A stretch of DNA of 13,244 nucleotides. Source: JBDTNK01 sp039933775 (GTDB lineage: Bacteria > Chloroflexota > Limnocylindria > QHBO01). Numbering within the stretch: position 1 is the stretch's first letter; each line of letters opens with the position of its first letter. Below the pieces are notes generated by a model. The model made no database searches, was not told the origin of the DNA, and was given only the letters and a program-made list of their open reading frames with translations. Shown here piece by piece: positions 5,461 through 12,769 of the stretch. Where the stretch lies: NCBI GenBank assembly GCA_039933775.1, contig JBDTNK010000053.1, forward strand, positions 1 through 13,244, written 5' to 3'. The translations under genes were made by a program, and so were the position numbers.

Positions 5461-6648
5461 TTAGATGATGTTGAGCTCGCGGATCGGCTCCCCGCGCTCG
5501 ATGCGGTCGAAGCCGAGCGGTGACAGGTCGAGCGTCTCGTAGCTCCCGGTCGCAATCCACTCGGCGAGGCCGCGCCCGACGGCGGGGGCCTGCTGCAGGC
5601 CGTGCCCGCTGAATCCATTCGCGAAGAGCAGGTTGCGCAGCACCGGATGCGGTCCCAGGATGCCGTTGGCGTCGAGGGTGTTGACCTCGTAGTGTCCGGC
5701 CCACGTGTCGAGCAGGCGCAGATGGTCGAAGGCGGGCACGCGGTGGGCGAGCGCCGGCCACACGAATGACTCGAACGGGCCACGGTCCGCGGCCAGGTCC
5801 AGGGTGTCGGGATCGGCCATCCCGTCGAGGGGCGAGAAGCCGGCGAGGTAGGCGGGCCCTTCGGGCCGGAAGTACATGCCCGATGGATCGGTGGTGAGCG
5901 GTGCCGCGCCAAGGCTCACCGGCGCCTCGAAGTGGTAGACGAGCCGCTTGCGCGGCCGGACCGGCAGCTCGATGCCGGCCATCGCCGCGACCTGCGCCGC
6001 GCGCGGCCCCGCTGCATTCACGAACCAGGCGGCATCGATCCGCGATCCGTCCGCCAGCATGACCGCGCCCAGCCGGTCGCCATTGCGCTCGAGCGCCACG
6101 ACCTCGCCGGTGCGCTCGACCACGCCGAGCGATCGGGCCTTGCGCCGAAAGCCCTGGAGGAGAGCGTAGGCGTCGAACCAGCCCTCATCGGACAGGCCGA
6201 AGGAGGCCCCGACCAGGCCGTCCGTGGCGATCCATGCGAAGCGAGCTTGCAGCTCGGCGGGGGTGAGCAGCTCGACGGCCACGCCCATCGAACGCTGTGT
6301 CGCGTGGTTGGATTCGAGCACGGCACGTCCGGCATCGGTCGCCAGAAAGAGGTAGCCGTTCTCCACGAAATCCAGCGCGGGAACCTCGCCATCCACGGCC
6401 AGGAAGCGTCCCGGATGCTTGACCAGCTGGATGCCGAACTGGCTGATCGCGATGTTGAGCGGCGTGCTGAACTGCTGCCGGATGCTCGCCGCCGAGAGCG
6501 TCGTGGAGCTGGTCCGAAAGGTCGAATCGCGCTCGACGACGACGATACGACCGTCGAAATCGGCGCGCCCAGCAAGGAATGTGGCAACGGCGGAGCCCAT
6601 GATCGCGCCGCCGATGATCACGACGTCCGCGCGCTCGGCCTGGCTCAT
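5461..6648 (-). CDS. FAD-dependent oxidoreductase, DAO/FOXRED1-like
   Basis: A 395-residue flavoprotein of the D-amino-acid-oxidase/glycine-oxidase superfamily, which oxidises amines or N-methyl amino acids. The N-terminal FAD fold has VVIIGGAIMGSAVATFLA (about 9-26); the second glycine of GxGxxG is alanine. An acidic E39 follows to bind the ribose. The motifs SIRQQFSTPLNIAISQFG, the NTLDANGILGPHP stretch and NGFSGHGLQQAPAVGRGLAEW near the C-terminus are characteristic of the FOXRED1 branch rather than of sarcosine oxidase. The substrate cannot be read from sequence. The gene is divergent from sseA, with only 68 bp between start codons. The ATG at 6648 is supported by TAGAAT six bases upstream and the lack of any Shine-Dalgarno sequence. 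Confidence 0.9.
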   Translation of the reverse strand: MSQAERADVVIIGGAIMGSAVATFLAGRADFDGRIVVVERDSTFRTSSTTLSAASIRQQFSTPLNIAISQFGIQLVKHPGRFLAVDGEVPALDFVENGYLFLATDAGRAVLESNHATQRSMGVAVELLTPAELQARFAWIATDGLVGASFGLSDEGWFDAYALLQGFRRKARSLGVVERTGEVVALERNGDRLGAVMLADGSRIDAAWFVNAAGPRAAQVAAMAGIELPVRPRKRLVYHFEAPVSLGAAPLTTDPSGMYFRPEGPAYLAGFSPLDGMADPDTLDLAADRGPFESFVWPALAHRVPAFDHLRLLDTWAGHYEVNTLDANGILGPHPVLRNLLFANGFSGHGLQQAPAVGRGLAEWIATGSYETLDLSPLGFDRIERGEPIRELNII

Positions 6649-6654
6649 CGGCCG

Positions 6655-6660
6655 ATTCTA
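6655..6660 (-). promoter_or_regulatory. -10 box of the FAD oxidoreductase gene, leaderless type
   Basis: TAGAAT on the minus strand followed by six bases and the ATG at 6648. The expected transcription start coincides with the start codon. No clear -35 was found. Confidence 0.6.
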
Positions 6661-6704
6661 GTGGGCGGCCGGATGCCGTTGCGGACACGAGGCACCGAAT
6701 GGCC

Positions 6705-6710
6705 TAGCAT
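6705..6710 (+). promoter_or_regulatory. -10 box of sseA-sufE, leaderless type
   Basis: TAGCAT followed by six bases and the ATG at 6717, the same hexamer as before the UBP gene. A TTGCGG at 6679-6684 could be a -35 but would need a long 20-base spacer. It is divergent from the TAGAAT box at 6655-6660. Confidence 0.6.
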
Positions 6711-6716
6711 CGCTGC

Positions 6717-7604
6717 ATGTCCATACCGAACGATTCCGACCCCAGGCTTGCCGAATATGCCCATCCCGAGAAGCTCGTCACGACGGCCTGGCTCGCCGAA
6801 CACCTCGATGATCGGGGGCTCGTGGTGGTTGAATCGGACGAGGACATCCTGCTCTACGAGGTCGAGCACATCCCCGGCGCGGTGAAGGTCGACTGGCATA
6901 CCGAGCTGAACGACCCGATCACGCGCGACTACGTCAGCGCCGAACGCTTCGCGCAGCTGATGCGCGAGAAGGGCATCTCGCGCGACACGACGGTCGTCTT
7001 CTACGGCGACAAGAGCAACTGGTGGGCCGCCTACGCGCTGTGGGTCTTCAGCCTCTTCGGCCATCCCGACCTGCGCCTGATGGACGGTGGACGTGCCAAG
7101 TGGCAGGCGGAGGGCAGACCGATGACGACCGATGCGCCCGACCGCCAGCCCGGCGACTACCCGGTCGTCGAGCGTGACGACGCACCCATTCGCGCCTTCC
7201 GCGAGGAGGTGTTGGAGCACCTGGGCCGGCCGCTGATCGACGTCCGCTCGCCCGATGAGTTCGCCGGACGCCTGCTGCACATGGCCAACTATCCGCAGGA
7301 GGGCGCGCTGCGCGGCGGCCACATCCCCGGCGCCAGGAGCGTGCCGTGGGCGCGTGCCGCGAACGAGGACGGCACCTTCAAGTCACGCGCCGAGCTCGAG
7401 GCGCTCTACCACGACGAGATCGGCCTGGCGACGACGGACGACGTGGTCGTGTACTGCCGCATCGGTGAGCGGTCGAGCCACACCTGGTTCGCGCTCACGC
7501 ACCTGCTGGGGCATGAGAAGGTGCGCAACTACGACGGCTCCTGGACCGAATGGGGCAACGCCGTGCGGATGCCGATCGAGCGCGAGGTCGAGACGAGCGC
7601 GTGA
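6717..7604 (+). CDS. sseA: Thiosulfate/3-mercaptopyruvate sulfurtransferase (SseA/CysA2-type rhodanese)
   Basis: Transfers sulfane sulfur from thiosulfate or 3-mercaptopyruvate to a thiophilic acceptor through a cysteine persulfide. The 295 residues form two rhodanese domains: an inactive N-terminal one (about 20-135, with HIPGAVKVDWHTELNDP and FYGDKSNWWAAYALW) and a catalytic C-terminal one (about 155-285, with LIDVRSPDEFAG, GHIPGARSVPWARAANEDGT and the active loop CRIGERSSHTWF). The catalytic cysteine is C247. The CRIGERS loop and the whole C-terminal domain follow the mycobacterial CysA2/SseA group; I cannot tell thiosulfate from mercaptopyruvate use. The gene overlaps sufE by four bases, so the likely acceptor is encoded next door. 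The start at 6717 fits a leaderless promoter. Confidence 0.94.
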   Translation: MSIPNDSDPRLAEYAHPEKLVTTAWLAEHLDDRGLVVVESDEDILLYEVEHIPGAVKVDWHTELNDPITRDYVSAERFAQLMREKGISRDTTVVFYGDKSNWWAAYALWVFSLFGHPDLRLMDGGRAKWQAEGRPMTTDAPDRQPGDYPVVERDDAPIRAFREEVLEHLGRPLIDVRSPDEFAGRLLHMANYPQEGALRGGHIPGARSVPWARAANEDGTFKSRAELEALYHDEIGLATTDDVVVYCRIGERSSHTWFALTHLLGHEKVRNYDGSWTEWGNAVRMPIEREVETSA

Positions 7605-8038
7605 CGTCCGGTACGCTGCCGCCGGCGCTGGCCGAGATCGTCGACAGCTTCGCGATGCTGCCACCGCGCGACCGGCTCGAGCTGCTGCTCGAGTACGCGG
7701 GCTCGATCCCACCCCTTCCGGAGCGCTACGCGGCACACCCCGAGCTGCTCGAGCCGGTTCCGGAGTGCCAGTCGCCGCTCTTCGTGGCGGCCGAGGTCGA
7801 CGCCGATCGCCGCGTGCAGATTTTCGTCAGCGCCCCGGCCGAGGCACCGACGACGCGCGGCTTCGCCGGCATCTTCCACGCCGGGCTCAACGGTCTGCCG
7901 GCTGACGAGGTGCTCGCCGTGCCCGGCGACATCACCGCGCGCTTCTCGCTGAACGAGGTGGTCAGCCCGATGCGTCTGCGTGGGGCCGCCGCGCTCCTGG
8001 GCCGCGTGCAGCACCAGGTCCGCGCCCAGCTCACCTAG
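7601..8038 (+). CDS. sufE: SufE-family sulfur-acceptor protein
   Basis: SufE proteins accept persulfide sulfur on one cysteine and pass it on for Fe-S assembly or other thiolation. The 145-residue product has the acceptor cysteine C56 in VPECQSPLF, followed by the family's APTTRGFAGIF and the C-terminal VVSPMRLRGAAALLGR. The GTG start at 7601 overlaps the sseA stop (GTGA); an in-frame start further up would run through the sseA coding region. The order sseA-sufE matches the Mycobacterium tuberculosis pair Rv3283-Rv3284, which suggests that SufE here takes sulfur from the rhodanese rather than only from a SufS-type desulfurase. No suf genes lie nearby. Confidence 0.93.
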   Translation: MTSGTLPPALAEIVDSFAMLPPRDRLELLLEYAGSIPPLPERYAAHPELLEPVPECQSPLFVAAEVDADRRVQIFVSAPAEAPTTRGFAGIFHAGLNGLPADEVLAVPGDITARFSLNEVVSPMRLRGAAALLGRVQHQVRAQLT

Positions 8039-8088
8039 CACCGCGCGGCGGCTCAGCGGCCGCGGCGGCCTCAGCGGCCGCTACGGCC
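8039..8088. terminator. Convergent spacer with GC-rich repeats, possible two-way terminator
   Basis: The 50 bases between the sufE stop and the MFS stop contain two copies of CTCAGCGGCCGC (8052-8063 and 8070-8081), each with the palindrome GCGGCCGC, in a GGCCTCAGCGG-type run. Hairpins are easy to draw but there is no U-tract, so the terminator function is a guess based on position. Confidence 0.35.
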
Positions 8089-9267
8089 TCAGTGGGTCGC
8101 GCGGGCGATCGGCCGGCGGCCGAGCATGGCCAGCAGGATGGCGCTGGCGACCAGCATCCAGAGCGAGAGGTCGAACGACCCCGTCGCATCGCGCAGCACG
8201 CCCAGCGCGACCGGGCCGATGGCGGCCACCGCGTAGCCGCCGGTCAGCATCATGGCCGCATAGCCGGCGACCTCGCTCTCATCGCGCCCCGCGTCCACCG
8301 GCAGCGCCAGGGTCAGCGGGAAGAGGGCGCCGACCGCCAGCCCCGCCACGATGACCCAGCCCAGCGCCAGGCCCGGCAGCAGCACGATACCGGCGACGGC
8401 GATGGCAATCACCACGCCGCAGGCCGTCACGTACCCGCTGCGATGGCGCGAGCGGTCGGAGATCCACGGGACGCCCACCGACGCGGGCAGCCCGGCGGTG
8501 TTCATGAGCGCCACGAGGCCGCCGGCGCTGGCGACGGTCCAGCCCAGGTCGACGTACACGCTGGGCAGCCACGTGTTGAGGCCGTAGAAGCAGAGCGAGT
8601 TGATCGAAAAGATCGCCACGAGCCGCCACGCCAGCCGGCTGCGCAGCGGCAGCCGGGGCAGCGCGTCGTCCGGCTCGCGCGTCGGCAGACGGCGCCCGAT
8701 GATGAGCCACGCGACCAGGATCGGGATCGTGACCACGGCCAGCGCCAGGAGGGCCACCTGCCAGCCGGCGGCTTGCCCGATGGGCGCGGCCACCGCCGCC
8801 GAGCCCGCCGCCCCGAGGGTGATGCCCGCGGTGTAGATGCCGGTCGCGAAGCCGACCCGCTGCGGCGCAGCCGCCTTCACCGCCCGCGGGAGCAGGGCGC
8901 CGCCGATGCCCATCGCGATGCCGATGCCGGCGGTCATGACGAAGAGCCAGGCGAGATTCGTCGAGACCGGGCGCAGCAGGCCGAAGACGAGAATCCCGGC
9001 CAACGCGACGGCCATGGCGCTGCGCAGGCCGACGCGGTGCCCGAACCGCACCGCAGGCAGCGCGAAGATGGCCATGCACAGCACCGGCAGTGTCGTCAGC
9101 AGCCCGCCGACGCCATGTGGCAGGCCGAGCTCGGCCTGCATCGCCGGCAGCAGCGGACCGATGCCAACGAGCTGCGGCCGCAGCGCGAGCGCCGCGAGGA
9201 AGAACGCGACGAGCGGCGCAACGGCGACCAGGTTCCGGTCGCGCCGCGACTCAGGGACCCAGGACAA
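8089..9267 (-). CDS. MFS transporter, CynX/NimT family
   Basis: An integral membrane transporter of 392 residues with about twelve hydrophobic segments. The first part matches the CynX/NimT (cyanate and nitroimidazole transporter-like) pattern: ALRPQLVGIGPLLPAMQAELGL, then GGLLTTLPVLCMAIFALPAV and the loop RFGHRVGLR. The actual substrates of most members are unknown; the family name should not be read as cyanate transport. It is the last gene of the leftward catabolic operon, so it probably imports the operon's substrate. The start is a TTG at 9267 that overlaps the upstream FAH-family gene by 17 bases; no ATG or GTG lies between it and the first membrane segment. Confidence 0.88.
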   Translation of the reverse strand: MSWVPESRRDRNLVAVAPLVAFFLAALALRPQLVGIGPLLPAMQAELGLPHGVGGLLTTLPVLCMAIFALPAVRFGHRVGLRSAMAVALAGILVFGLLRPVSTNLAWLFVMTAGIGIAMGIGGALLPRAVKAAAPQRVGFATGIYTAGITLGAAGSAAVAAPIGQAAGWQVALLALAVVTIPILVAWLIIGRRLPTREPDDALPRLPLRSRLAWRLVAIFSINSLCFYGLNTWLPSVYVDLGWTVASAGGLVALMNTAGLPASVGVPWISDRSRHRSGYVTACGVVIAIAVAGIVLLPGLALGWVIVAGLAVGALFPLTLALPVDAGRDESEVAGYAAMMLTGGYAVAAIGPVALGVLRDATGSFDLSLWMLVASAILLAMLGRRPIARATH

Positions 9268-10093
9268 CGCGGTTGCGCAGCGACCCGATGCCGTCGATCT
9301 CGATCGTGATCTCGTCGCCGTCGCCCAGCAGGCGCGGCGGCTGGCGGTCGATCCCCGTGCCCGGCGGTGTGCCGGTCGCGATGACGTCGCCGGGCTGCAG
9401 CTCGGTGAAGCGGCTCAGGAAGCTGATGATCTGCGGGATCCGAAACCGCATCTGCGCCGTGCTCCCCGACTGGACCACCTCGCCGTTGAGCACCGAGCGC
9501 ATCGCCAGCGCGTACGGGTCGGGCACCTCGTCGGGCGTCACGATCCATGGACCGATGGGGCAGAACGACGGATGTGACTTGCCGAGCAGCCACTGGTCGC
9601 CGTCGTAGCGCGGTTCGCGCGAGGCGATGTCATTCACGCAGGTATAGCCGAAGACGTGGTCCCACGCGGCATGCTCGGAGATGCCGTACCCCTTCTGACC
9701 GATGATGATGGCGAGCTCCACCTCGTAGTCCACCAGCGGCAGCACGGCCGGGTCCCAGGTCAGCGTCCCACCCGGCCCGATGGCGGCGCCGGGCAGCTTC
9801 CCGAAGACGAGCGGCGCGTCTGCGGTGGGGCGCGGATCCTCGCGAGCCGCGGCGTAGTTCGCGCCGATGGTGAAGATGAAGCGCTCCGGTCGCAGCGGCG
9901 CGTCGAGCTGCACCGCGTCGAGCGGCTGCGCATCCGGCGAGCCGCCTCGCGCCTCGAGCTCACGCCACAGCGCTGGTCCGGCGGCGATGATCTCGTTCAC
10001 GGTCGCGGCGCGGTCGTCGAGCGGGATCACCATGCCGTCGCGCACGAGCGCCGGGATCGACCCGGCACCGGACCTGATCGTCGCGAGGCGCAC
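9251..10093 (-). CDS. Fumarylacetoacetate hydrolase (FAH) family protein
   Basis: A 280-residue member of the FAH superfamily, which includes C-C hydrolases, decarboxylases, isomerases and hydratases acting on oxo-acids in aromatic breakdown. The metal ligands are present: E124 and E126 in VDYEVELAIIIG, and D155 in NDIASRE. K172 (GKSHPSFCPIGPW) and the GTPPGTG loop (241-247) are also there. The usual NYxxHxxE motif reads NYAAAREDP (79-87): the histidine is replaced by A83, so the His-Glu pair used by FAHD1-type acylpyruvases is missing. The GTG at 10093 lies three bases after the stop of the upstream shikimate-dehydrogenase-like gene. Its place in the operon suggests a late cleavage, hydration or isomerisation step. 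Confidence 0.9.
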   Translation of the reverse strand: MRLATIRSGAGSIPALVRDGMVIPLDDRAATVNEIIAAGPALWRELEARGGSPDAQPLDAVQLDAPLRPERFIFTIGANYAAAREDPRPTADAPLVFGKLPGAAIGPGGTLTWDPAVLPLVDYEVELAIIIGQKGYGISEHAAWDHVFGYTCVNDIASREPRYDGDQWLLGKSHPSFCPIGPWIVTPDEVPDPYALAMRSVLNGEVVQSGSTAQMRFRIPQIISFLSRFTELQPGDVIATGTPPGTGIDRQPPRLLGDGDEITIEIDGIGSLRNRVVLGP

Positions 10094-10096
10094 GGC

Positions 10097-10936
10097 TCAG
10101 GCCTGCGTCGACGGATCGTCGAAGAGCGGCTGCACGGCGGCACGCATCGTGGCCTCCATCCCGCCGATGCCGGTCCAGCGCTCGAAGGCGATCGCCGCCT
10201 GCGCGACGAGCATCTCGTCGCCGTTCGCGGCGCGCAGGCCGCGGGCGCGAGCGCCGCGCACGAGCTCCGTCTCGGCCGGCACGTAGACGCAGTCGAAGAC
10301 CGCCGTCGCGGCACCGAGCCGCTCGACAGCCACCGCGCTGCCGCCGCTGAGCATGCCGACCGTCGTCGCGTTGACGACCAGGTCCGCCGCACCGAGCCGA
10401 TCGTCGACCTCGTCGAGCGGCCGCGCCTCCAGGCGCGCGTCCCCGAAGTGGGCCACCAGGCTGGCGGCCCGCGCCGCATGCCGATTCGCAACCGTCACCC
10501 GCGCCGCCCCACCGTCGAGCAGCGCGTAGGCCACCGCGTGCGCGACGCCACCCGCACCCAGCACCGCGGCGCTGATCCCGGAGAACGCATCTCCGAGCAG
10601 CCGCTCCGCCGCCAGGCGGAAGCCGGGCGCATCGGTGTTGAAGCCGATCAGGCGTCCGTCGCGCGTCAGCACGCTGTTGACCGCATCGATCGCCCGGGCA
10701 TCGGCCTCGAGCTCGTCGAGCAGCGGCATCACCGTGCGCTTGTAGGGCGCCGTGACCTGCAGCCCGAACCAGTCGGGGTCGCGCGCGCGCGCCACGAAGT
10801 CCGGCAGCTCTGCCTCCTCGAGCTCACGCAGCTCGTAGCGTGCGTCGATCCCCGCCGCCGCGAACGCAGCGTCGTGCATGACCTGCGAGTGGCGCCGGCG
10901 CAGCGGCTGGCCGATGAGCGCGACGTGGCGCGTCAC
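10097..10936 (-). CDS. Shikimate dehydrogenase-like NADP-dependent oxidoreductase (AroE family)
   Basis: AroE-family fold, 279 residues. The catalytic pair K66 (QVTAPYKRTV) and D102 (GFNTDAPGF) is intact, as are the dinucleotide loop VLGAGGVAHAVAYAL (125-139), the NADP-type ANRHAAR (150-156), VNATTVGM and GDEMLVAQAAIAFERWTG. The shikimate carboxylate motif, normally HSxSPxxHN, reads RRHSQVMHD (14-22): the first serine of SxS is arginine and the proline is glutamine, and N of GxNVT is Q60. The substrate is therefore probably not plain shikimate. The gene overlaps the LLM oxidoreductase gene by GTGA and sits among catabolic genes, not aro genes. It may oxidise or reduce a hydroxy or keto cyclic acid; a biosynthetic AroE is the less likely alternative. 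Confidence 0.88.
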   Translation of the reverse strand: MTRHVALIGQPLRRRHSQVMHDAAFAAAGIDARYELRELEEAELPDFVARARDPDWFGLQVTAPYKRTVMPLLDELEADARAIDAVNSVLTRDGRLIGFNTDAPGFRLAAERLLGDAFSGISAAVLGAGGVAHAVAYALLDGGAARVTVANRHAARAASLVAHFGDARLEARPLDEVDDRLGAADLVVNATTVGMLSGGSAVAVERLGAATAVFDCVYVPAETELVRGARARGLRAANGDEMLVAQAAIAFERWTGIGGMEATMRAAVQPLFDDPSTQA

Positions 10937-11979
10937 ACCGCCAGCTCCATGAGCTCACGGCGCACCGGACCCGCCGTATTGGGGAACTTCACGTTCGGGA
11001 TGATCTGCGTCGCCCACATGTCGAGCTGGTCGAGATCGGGGGTCATGGTGTGCAGCATGAAGTATTCGACGCCGGCATCGACCCGCGCCTGGAGCGAGGC
11101 GATGATCTCCTGCGGCGTGCCGAACAGGTAGACGGTCTCCAGGTACTTGCCACCACGCTCCGCGCTCATGACACGCAGGAAGGCTTCATGCTGCTCGCGC
11201 CGCGCACGCTCGGGATCGTTGGTATCGACGAAGTGCATGAAGTTCTCATGCGCCACCATCATCGTCTTCGGATCGCGCCCGCGCTCGGTCATGAACTGCT
11301 GCAGCTCGGCCCAGTCGCGGGCGATGTCCTCCGGCGGGCAGGTGGGCCGCGGGATCCAGCCGTCAGAGCGCAGCACGCGTTCCTTCACCGACTCCACGAA
11401 GCGCGGCAGGTCCGGTGAGCTGGCATCGGCCAGCTGCGATCCACCGCCGATCCAGACGGCAGGCCGCTCCGACGCCTTGGGCTCGATGAGCACGTCATCG
11501 ACGCTGTAGAAGTTGCCGTGGTACGTGACCCTCCGGCCCTCGAGCAGCGGCAGGATGATGTCGAGAATCTCATCGGTCCGCTTGCCGCGCTCGTTTTTGT
11601 GCACGCCGACCGCCTCGTACTCGGGCGGATACCAGCCGACCCCGGCGCCCAGGATGACGCGGTTGTTGGACAGGAACTGCAGCGTGGCCAGCTGCTTGGC
11701 CAGCATCACCGGGTTGCGCAGCGGCAGGATGAGGATCGAGGTCCCCAACCGCACGCGCTCCGTGACGCCGGCCACCAGCGCGAGCGTCGTCAGCGGCTCG
11801 AGCCAGGAGACCGAGTAGAAGCGCTTCGCCGCCAGCAGGTGGTCGGTGATGAAGAGCGAGTCGAAGCCGAGCTGCTCGACCCGGCGCGCGAAATCGGTCA
11901 CGCCACGTGCGCGATCGGCCCCATCGCCGTCCCAGACGTACGAGGGGAGGAAGACGCCAAATCGATCAATCTGGCTCAT
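10933..11979 (-). CDS. LLM-class flavin-dependent (F420 or FMN) oxidoreductase
   Basis: Luciferase-like TIM-barrel protein of 348 residues. It shows FGVFLPSYVWDG at the N-terminus, GFDSLFITDH (38-47), VRLGTSILILPLRNPVMLAKQLATL (about 76-100), NNRVILGAGVGWYPPEYEAVG (105-125), the ERGKRTDEILDII helix, and PAVWIGGGS after the middle. These are the marks of F420-dependent or FMNH2-dependent members; the cofactor cannot be decided by eye. Such enzymes insert oxygen or transfer hydride on cyclic or aliphatic substrates. It lies between the enoyl-CoA hydratase and AroE-like genes. The start at 11979 is set by AAAGGAG five bases upstream; the frame stays open to a GTG at 12006 that has no such signal. 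Confidence 0.92.
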   Translation of the reverse strand: MSQIDRFGVFLPSYVWDGDGADRARGVTDFARRVEQLGFDSLFITDHLLAAKRFYSVSWLEPLTTLALVAGVTERVRLGTSILILPLRNPVMLAKQLATLQFLSNNRVILGAGVGWYPPEYEAVGVHKNERGKRTDEILDIILPLLEGRRVTYHGNFYSVDDVLIEPKASERPAVWIGGGSQLADASSPDLPRFVESVKERVLRSDGWIPRPTCPPEDIARDWAELQQFMTERGRDPKTMMVAHENFMHFVDTNDPERARREQHEAFLRVMSAERGGKYLETVYLFGTPQEIIASLQARVDAGVEYFMLHTMTPDLDQLDMWATQIIPNVKFPNTAGPVRRELMELAV

Positions 11980-11984
11980 TGCTG

Positions 11985-11991
11985 CTCCTTT
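11985..11991 (-). promoter_or_regulatory. Strong ribosome binding site of the LLM oxidoreductase gene
   Basis: AAAGGAG on the minus strand, five bases before the ATG at 11979, in the 19-base gap after the enoyl-CoA hydratase stop. It decides the start and is the strongest Shine-Dalgarno sequence seen in the window. Confidence 0.75.
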
Positions 11992-11998
11992 GCTGGTG

Positions 11999-12769
11999 TC
12001 AGTCACCGGTGAACTCCGGTGGTCGCTTCTCGAAGAAGGCGGTCGCGCCCTCGATCATGTCGTTGCTGCTGAAGACGCGCTCCGAGGCGTCCAGCTCAGC
12101 CGCGAGCCCTGCGTCGAGCTCGGTCTCCAATGCGATGTCGATGAGCCGCTTCGCCTCGCGCACCGCGAACGGCCCACGCTGCGCGATCGTGGCCGCCAGC
12201 TCGCGCGCCGCGGTCATCGCCCCGCCGGTGGGCACCACGCGATTGACCAGGCCGTAGCGTTCGGCGGTCGCTGCGTCGAGGATCTCGCCGCTGAGGATCA
12301 GCTCCTTGGCGCGCGCCGGCCCCACCACACGTGGCAGGCGCTGCGTGCCGCCGCTGCCGGGGATGACGCCAAGGCGCACCTCGGGCATGCCGAGCGTCGC
12401 CCGCTCGGAAGCGACGCGCAGGTCGCAGCACAGCGCCAGCTCCAGCCCGCCGCCCAGCGCGGCTCCCTCGATCGCGGCGATCGTCGGCACGGCCAGGTCG
12501 GCGAGCTGGCGATAGACCGCCTTCTCGAGCAGCAGCTTGCCCTCGCCCACGCGCCCGCGCAGGCCCTCGAATTCGCCCACGTGCGACCCGGCGCAGAAGG
12601 CGCGATCACCGGCACCGGTGACGACCAGGACGCGCACCCGCGGATCGGCCGCGACGCGGCGCAGCGCCGCGCCCAGCTCGCTGGTCAGCTCAGCGGTGAC
12701 GAGGTTGAGCGGCGGGTTGTCGAGCGTCAGCTCGGCGACCGCTCCGAGCGTCAGCTGCAGGAGGCTCAT
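11999..12769 (-). CDS. Enoyl-CoA hydratase/isomerase (crotonase family)
   Basis: A 256-residue crotonase, the usual length. FCAGSHVGEF (58-67) forms the first oxyanion-hole loop, with GSH in place of the common GAD. EGAALGGGLELALCCDLRVAS (101-121) gives the second loop and the first catalytic glutamate E110. GMPEVRLGVIPGSGGTQRLPR (127-147) supplies the second, E130. Both glutamates being present supports true hydration of a 2-enoyl-CoA rather than isomerisation only. It overlaps the upstream CoA-transferase gene by ATGA, so the two are coupled: the transferase would activate an acid and this enzyme would hydrate the unsaturated CoA ester. The substrate is unknown. Confidence 0.93.
   Translation of the reverse strand: MSLLQLTLGAVAELTLDNPPLNLVTAELTSELGAALRRVAADPRVRVLVVTGAGDRAFCAGSHVGEFEGLRGRVGEGKLLLEKAVYRQLADLAVPTIAAIEGAALGGGLELALCCDLRVASERATLGMPEVRLGVIPGSGGTQRLPRVVGPARAKELILSGEILDAATAERYGLVNRVVPTGGAMTAARELAATIAQRGPFAVREAKRLIDIALETELDAGLAAELDASERVFSSNDMIEGATAFFEKRPPEFTGD

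Noticed and set aside
5932..6885. 317-codon plus-strand open frame, and similar ones at 8092-9309, 9656-11131 and 11846-12889
   Set aside because: They are antisense to the FAD oxidoreductase, MFS/FAH, FAH/AroE/LLM and crotonase genes. Composition is that of mirrored coding DNA, with no recognisable domains.
8089..9267. Naming the MFS gene cynX (cyanate transport)
   Set aside because: Family resemblance is clear, but there is no cyanase gene and the operon is catabolic, so a substrate name would be unsupported.
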